This document shows positions 5,667 to 8,586 of a DNA stretch of 8,586 nt, piece after piece. How positions within the stretch are numbered: the first letter of the stretch is position 1; each line of letters begins with the position of its first letter. The DNA is from Gemmatimonadota bacterium (GTDB taxonomy: Bacteria; Gemmatimonadota; Gemmatimonadetes; Longimicrobiales; Gaopeijiaceae). The notes under the pieces are model-generated. The model saw only the letters and a list, made by a program, of their open reading frames with translations. It had not been told where the DNA came from and made no database searches. The stretch is taken from positions 1-8,586 of the forward strand of contig JAPOOQ010000340.1 of assembly GCA_026713345.1 (NCBI GenBank). The letters are read 5' to 3'. The position numbers and the translations under genes are program-made.

Positions 5667-6692
5667 TCAGGGGAGATAGCTGCGCAACAGCACCGAATCG
5701 GCGACCGCGCGCACGCGGCACGGACCCATCGTCGCGGGAAGCAGCGTGAACCCCACCGCCCCCACCCCGACCGGCGGCGATCCCGGCACGGCGAACGCCG
5801 CCTCCCCCGCCACCACCCCCCAAGCCTCGAAGGTCTCGCCGCCCAGGACCATCCCGAACTCGGCCCCCGCCCGCACCGCGAGCCGCTCGACGACGAACTT
5901 GTCGCACTCGGCAATCACCTCGCGCCGCACGCCGGGCCCGGCCTCCACCGCGCGCGGCTCCACGATCCCCGGGCCCGGGTCGCCGAAGTCGATCACCTCC
6001 ATCGCCCGATCGATGTGCAGTTCGCGCGGCCGCCCGTCCGGCCCGGTGCGGCCCCAGTCGTGGATCCGGTAGGTCGTGTCCGCGCTCTGCTGAATCTCCA
6101 CCAGCACGATCCCGGACAGGATGCCGTGCACGGTGCCGGCGGGAACCATCACCGCGTCGCCGGGGCGCACCCGTAGCCGCCGCAGGCTGTCCTGCAGCCT
6201 TCCCTCGAGCGCGGAGCGCCGCAGCGCCTCCCTGTCCGTTCCCGGCTGCAGGCCATGAATGATCCCCGCCCCCGGGGCGGCCTCCAGGATGTACCACATC
6301 TCGGTCTTGCCCGGCTCGCCGAGTCCGTGCTCGGCCGCGTAGTCGTCCCCTGGGTGGACCTGCACGGAGAGGGCGTGATTCGCGTCGAGGAGCTTCACCA
6401 GCAGCGGAAAGGCGCCCGGCACACCGGCGTCCGCACCCGCGTCCACCCCGCGTCTCCCGACCAGCGCCGCCCCGAATTCCGCCACGAGCGACGGCAGATC
6501 CCGCCCCTTCAGGGGTCCCGCATCGACGACGGACGGCCCGGCGGGGTGGCCGGAGATTTCCCACGCCTCCGCGACGATTTCGCTCGGCAGCATCCGCCCG
6601 GTCAGGCGCCCGAGGTTCCTTCCCCCCCACAAGTAGTCCTTGAAGCAAGGCGAAAAGGTCAGGGGCGCTGCGAGGGGTGCGGAGCCGGACAT
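5667..6692 (-). CDS. manA: Mannose-6-phosphate isomerase, class I
   Basis: Interconverts fructose-6-phosphate and mannose-6-phosphate in the cytoplasm, opening the route to GDP-mannose and mannosylated surface polymers, or to mannose use. The protein has 341 residues, matching the short class I type. The start (PLTFSPCFKDYLWGGRNLG) is the family N-terminus, and EAWEISGHP follows near 42-50. Zinc ligands are visible in the first cupin: Gln111 and His113 in VQVHPGDDYA, Glu131 in GKTEMWY and His189 in VPAGTVHGI. YRIHDWGR near 208-215 is the conserved Arg-containing motif. A TAG stop lies two codons before the ATG, so the start cannot be moved upstream. GGGG abuts the ATG with no spacer, so initiation is probably leaderless. 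The gene stands alone: a hairpin separates it from the M56 gene upstream, and convergent tRNA-Lys lies downstream. Confidence 0.93.
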   Translation of the reverse strand: MSGSAPLAAPLTFSPCFKDYLWGGRNLGRLTGRMLPSEIVAEAWEISGHPAGPSVVDAGPLKGRDLPSLVAEFGAALVGRRGVDAGADAGVPGAFPLLVKLLDANHALSVQVHPGDDYAAEHGLGEPGKTEMWYILEAAPGAGIIHGLQPGTDREALRRSALEGRLQDSLRRLRVRPGDAVMVPAGTVHGILSGIVLVEIQQSADTTYRIHDWGRTGPDGRPRELHIDRAMEVIDFGDPGPGIVEPRAVEAGPGVRREVIAECDKFVVERLAVRAGAEFGMVLGGETFEAWGVVAGEAAFAVPGSPPVGVGAVGFTLLPATMGPCRVRAVADSVLLRSYLP

Positions 6693-6697
6693 CCCCT

Positions 6698-6703
6698 AAT
6701 GTA
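6698..6703 (-). promoter_or_regulatory. Possible -10 element for leaderless manA mRNA
   Basis: On the minus strand TACATT ends 5 nt before the A of the manA ATG, so transcription would begin at or next to the start codon. No good -35 box lies at the right distance. The only Shine-Dalgarno-like run, AGGGG, touches the ATG and could not work at that spacing. Confidence 0.4.
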
Positions 6704-6740
6704 GCAGTCCGCCCGACAAGTCCCCGTTGGTTACGGGCCG

Positions 6741-6775
6741 GCGGGCGCCAGGGCGTCTGCGGCCCCGGCGCCCGC
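6741..6775 (-). terminator. Strong GC-rich hairpin after the M56 gene
   Basis: GCGGGCGCC (6741-6749) pairs perfectly with GGCGCCCGC (6767-6775). After one A-C mismatch, GGGC (6751-6754) pairs with GCCC (6762-6765) over a 7-nt loop. It lies 18 bp past the stop of the M56-TonB gene and ahead of the manA promoter, where the BlaI/M56 transcript should end. No T-tract follows on the minus strand. Confidence 0.6.
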
Positions 6776-6782
6776 ACAGACC

Positions 6783-6808
6783 GTTCGCGGCACTAGTTCG
6801 CCGCGAAC
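6783..6808 (-). repeat. Perfect 9-bp inverted repeat around the M56 stop codon
   Basis: GTTCGCGGC (6783-6791) and GCCGCGAAC (6800-6808) are perfect complements over an 8-nt loop. The loop contains the TAG stop codon of the M56-TonB gene (6793-6795). With the hairpin at 6741-6775 it makes two consecutive stem-loops at the 3' end of this mRNA. Confidence 0.6.
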
Positions 6809-8175
6809 TTGATATCCATCGAAATCCAGAGCGCTACCAGCTCGTCCCGGTTCTGCGCCGGACTGAACCTGCCGACCGCAACAACCTTCAGAGCCGCGTT
6901 GTCGAGCCCGGCGTGCCCGGAACTCTCCCTCACAATCTGGTTCCGCACGATTCCCTCTTCGTCGACGAAGAGCCAAACGGTCGTCGTACCCCCGATCCCG
7001 GCGTCCTTGAGGAGCGCGGGATACTCCCGCTCGAGGACGCGGTTCACTTCGGGCTCGTTCAACAGCCTCGGCCTGACGGTGTGAACCACGAACCTGGGCC
7101 CGTCCTGCAGGCTCGTTTCGGCTTCCGCCCGGGTTGGTGGCGGTGGCGATGGCACTGCATCTGCAGGCTCATCCGCCGGCACTGCTTCCGGCACCGCTTC
7201 CACCTCCGCTTCCGGCACCGGCGCCTGCACCTCCTTCGAGATCCCCGGCGCCCATACGGCCACGCCGATCACCATGATCGCGGCGAAGGCCAGGAACGCG
7301 ACCTGCGCCATCCCCACCTCGGGAGCCTTGCTGAGCAGCTTGCGGATCCGTGTCTCGAGGAACGAGGGGCGCTCCGCGAACGCTGCCAGCGCGAGGCCCG
7401 GACGGGCGCCGGCGCGGGCGCCCACGCGGAAGAGGAGTTCGCCGTAGAGCCAGCGGCGGTGCGGGAGCCGCTCCATGACGCGCCGGTCGCAGTCGAGTTC
7501 GATGGCCAGGCAGAGACGGCGATAGTGGAGCCAGAGCGCGGGGTTCCAGGGGAACGCGATGAGGAGCACCGCCACGAAAAAGCGCAGGACGGCGTCCCCG
7601 GCGCCGAGGTGTTCCTCCTCGTGCGCCAGGATCAGCTTCTGTCTGGGTGGTTCCGCGCCCCTCACCCACGCCGGCAGCACGATGCGCGGCCGCAGGAGTC
7701 CGACCACCGCGGGGCCGGCTTCCCGTGCCCACAGGACGGAGCGGCCCAGCAGCGTGCCGCGTTCCCAGAAGCGGCGCCGGTGCAGGAGATCGGTGGTCCC
7801 GATCAGCGCCCAGAGGACGAGGCCGCAGGACAGCAGGACCCAGCCCACGAGAACGATCCCGTCCAGAGCGTGCAGGAAGGAATCGTGCGGCACGCTGAAC
7901 CCGAGGAACCCGGGCGCGCCTGCCGCGGTGGCGCCTTCCGTGGCAGCCGACCCCGCCGGGGCCAGCCCCGCCACGGCTTCCGCCTCCACGCGGGCAAACG
8001 ACCCGCCCCCGCCACCCGCAAACACCCGCGCGGCGGTGAGCGCGACCGTCCCGACCCCGGCCCCGACCCAGACCCAGCGCCGACCCCCGTCCAGGAGCCT
8101 TTCCAACGCGAGACCTGCAACCAGCAGCAGCAGGCCCATTCCGATCGACCAGAGCATCCACGCGGCAATCATCAT
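6793..8175 (-). CDS. BlaR1/MecR1-type M56 membrane peptidase with TonB C-terminal domain
   Basis: A predicted integral-membrane zinc protease of 460 residues that would sense a signal and trigger inactivation of the partner BlaI repressor. Likely membrane segments lie near 5-24, 36-52, 106-127, 196-212 and 290-309. The catalytic zinc motif is LAHEEEHLGAGD (HEEEH, 185-189), and ELDCDRRVM (226-234) supplies the third-ligand Glu/Asp region; both are typical of M56. A Pro/Glu/Ala-rich linker (315-350) follows. A TonB C-terminal-like domain fills about 366-458 (VRPRLLNEPEV...FVDEEGIVRNQIVRESSGHAGLDNAALKVVAVGRFSPA). In BlaR1 this place is held by a penicillin-binding sensor domain; here there is none. 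The ATG overlaps the blaI-family stop as ATGA, and AAGGGAG lies 5 nt upstream. Whether the TonB-like part senses, anchors or contacts outer-membrane partners is unknown. Confidence 0.9.
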   Translation of the reverse strand: MMIAAWMLWSIGMGLLLLVAGLALERLLDGGRRWVWVGAGVGTVALTAARVFAGGGGGSFARVEAEAVAGLAPAGSAATEGATAAGAPGFLGFSVPHDSFLHALDGIVLVGWVLLSCGLVLWALIGTTDLLHRRRFWERGTLLGRSVLWAREAGPAVVGLLRPRIVLPAWVRGAEPPRQKLILAHEEEHLGAGDAVLRFFVAVLLIAFPWNPALWLHYRRLCLAIELDCDRRVMERLPHRRWLYGELLFRVGARAGARPGLALAAFAERPSFLETRIRKLLSKAPEVGMAQVAFLAFAAIMVIGVAVWAPGISKEVQAPVPEAEVEAVPEAVPADEPADAVPSPPPPTRAEAETSLQDGPRFVVHTVRPRLLNEPEVNRVLEREYPALLKDAGIGGTTTVWLFVDEEGIVRNQIVRESSGHAGLDNAALKVVAVGRFSPAQNRDELVALWISMDIKFAAN

Positions 8176-8552
8176 TCGTTCTCCCTTTCCAGACGCTGAT
8201 CCAGCAGCTTGCGGAGGCGCTTCACGGCCTCAGGCGAAAGTTGTTCCTCCGACACGAGCTGCGTCATGAGCAACTCGGCCGAACCCTTGAAAAGCTTGTC
8301 CCGCATACGCGCGACGACGGACCGCCCCGCCTCTTCGCGCCCCAGGAGCGGGTGGAAGCGGTGGGCGCGCCCCTCCTTGCGATGGTCGACCAGACCCTTC
8401 GCTTCCAGGATGCGCAGCACCGTCAGGACGGTGTTGTAGGCGAGGTCGTCCTCCAGGCGCTCGTTCACCTCGGCGACCGTTGCCGACCCCAGGTCCCACA
8501 GGACCGACATGATGTCCAGTTCCCGCTCGGTAAGTCTGCGGCTCAAGGTCAT
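8172..8552 (-). CDS. BlaI/MecI/CopY-family transcriptional repressor
   Basis: A winged-helix repressor of 126 residues, expected to bind DNA as a dimer and to lose binding when cut after activation of the M56 partner. LTERELDIMSVLWDLGSATVAEVNERL (7-33) is the family N-terminus. LAYNTVLTVLRILEAKGLVDH (37-57) is the recognition helix and the start of the wing, followed by KEGRAHRFHPL. The C-terminal part (73-126) is the helical dimerisation region. It is the first gene of a two-gene operon with the M56 gene. GGGAG directly abuts ATG 8552, whereas TTG 8546, two codons later, lies 6 nt from it, so TTG may be the true start. I see no TACAnnTGTA-type operator in the 34 bp available upstream. Confidence 0.93.
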   Translation of the reverse strand: MTLSRRLTERELDIMSVLWDLGSATVAEVNERLEDDLAYNTVLTVLRILEAKGLVDHRKEGRAHRFHPLLGREEAGRSVVARMRDKLFKGSAELLMTQLVSEEQLSPEAVKRLRKLLDQRLERENE

Positions 8553-8558
8553 CTCCCT

Positions 8559-8576
8559 GCGGGCCTGTCCGCCCGC
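8559..8576. promoter_or_regulatory. Inverted repeat just upstream of the BlaI-family gene
   Basis: GCGGGC (8559-8564) and GCCCGC (8571-8576) form a perfect 6-bp inverted repeat with a 6-bp spacer. It sits immediately before the ribosome-binding site. The position suits an autoregulatory operator or a leader hairpin, but it does not resemble the classic BlaI box, and the window ends 10 bp later. Confidence 0.35.
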
Positions 8577-8586
8577 TTTCGAGTAA

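Noticed and set aside
5530..6777. A 415-codon minus-strand frame overlapping manA and tRNA-Lys
   Set aside because: It is an alternative frame of manA, very Arg/Gly-rich, and its last residues are translated from the tRNA-Lys gene.
6727..8199. A 490-codon open frame on the plus strand
   Set aside because: It mirrors the M56-TonB gene; composition is His/Arg/Pro-rich with no recognisable domain or ribosome-binding site, whereas the minus strand carries HEEEH and TonB motifs.

Overview
This is a compact, very GC-rich bacterial chromosome segment with no mobile elements, CRISPR arrays or phage genes. The gene set suggests a free-living Gram-negative-type bacterium: class A RNase P RNA, an outer-membrane beta-barrel ending in Phe, several Sec-exported periplasmic proteins, a TonB-like domain fused to a BlaR1/M56 peptidase, and tRNAs without an encoded CCA end. 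BlaI plus M56-TonB pairs and secreted histidine phosphatases of this kind are common in Gemmatimonadota and related soil or marine lineages. I favour that assignment, but it is an inference and the window holds no decisive phylogenetic marker except rnpB.

Layout. 1-601 (minus strand): rnpB followed by tRNA-Arg(CCG), which has its own promoter-like signal. 602-944: an intergenic stretch whose right half is unusually AT-rich. It carries short palindromes and repeats just upstream of a sigma70-type promoter. 945-1589 (plus): an exported histidine phosphatase. 1609-4532 (minus): a run of three genes read right to left. The first is a three-domain metallo-beta-lactamase/rhodanese/rhodanese protein of the persulfide dioxygenase-sulfurtransferase (CstB-like) type. 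The second is a secreted single-domain rhodanese, overlapping the first by 8 bp. After a 67 bp gap comes a DUF481 outer-membrane barrel. 4533-4771 is a divergent control region. 4772-5434 (plus) encodes a small Spy/CpxP-like periplasmic protein with Gly-rich and Arg/Asp/Gly-rich low-complexity arms. 5524-5596 (plus) is tRNA-Lys(CTT). 5667-6692 (minus) is manA, class I mannose-6-phosphate isomerase, probably read from a leaderless mRNA. 6793-8552 (minus) is a two-gene regulatory operon, a BlaI-family repressor and an M56 BlaR1-like peptidase with a TonB C-terminal domain, coupled by an ATGA overlap.

How the genes may work together. The central cluster looks like reactive-sulfur handling: cytoplasmic oxidation and transfer of persulfide sulfur by the CstB-like enzyme, plus a rhodanese in the periplasm. 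An envelope-stress-type Spy-like gene is read divergently. Each half is well supported by motifs; the functional link is inferred from position. The BlaI/M56-TonB pair is a signal-responsive repressor system whose targets and inducer cannot be read from this window.

Structural signals are clear between genes. Long GC-rich hairpins lie between tRNA-Lys and manA (5613-5663) and after the M56 gene (6741-6775, plus 6783-6808 around its stop codon). None is followed by a T-tract.
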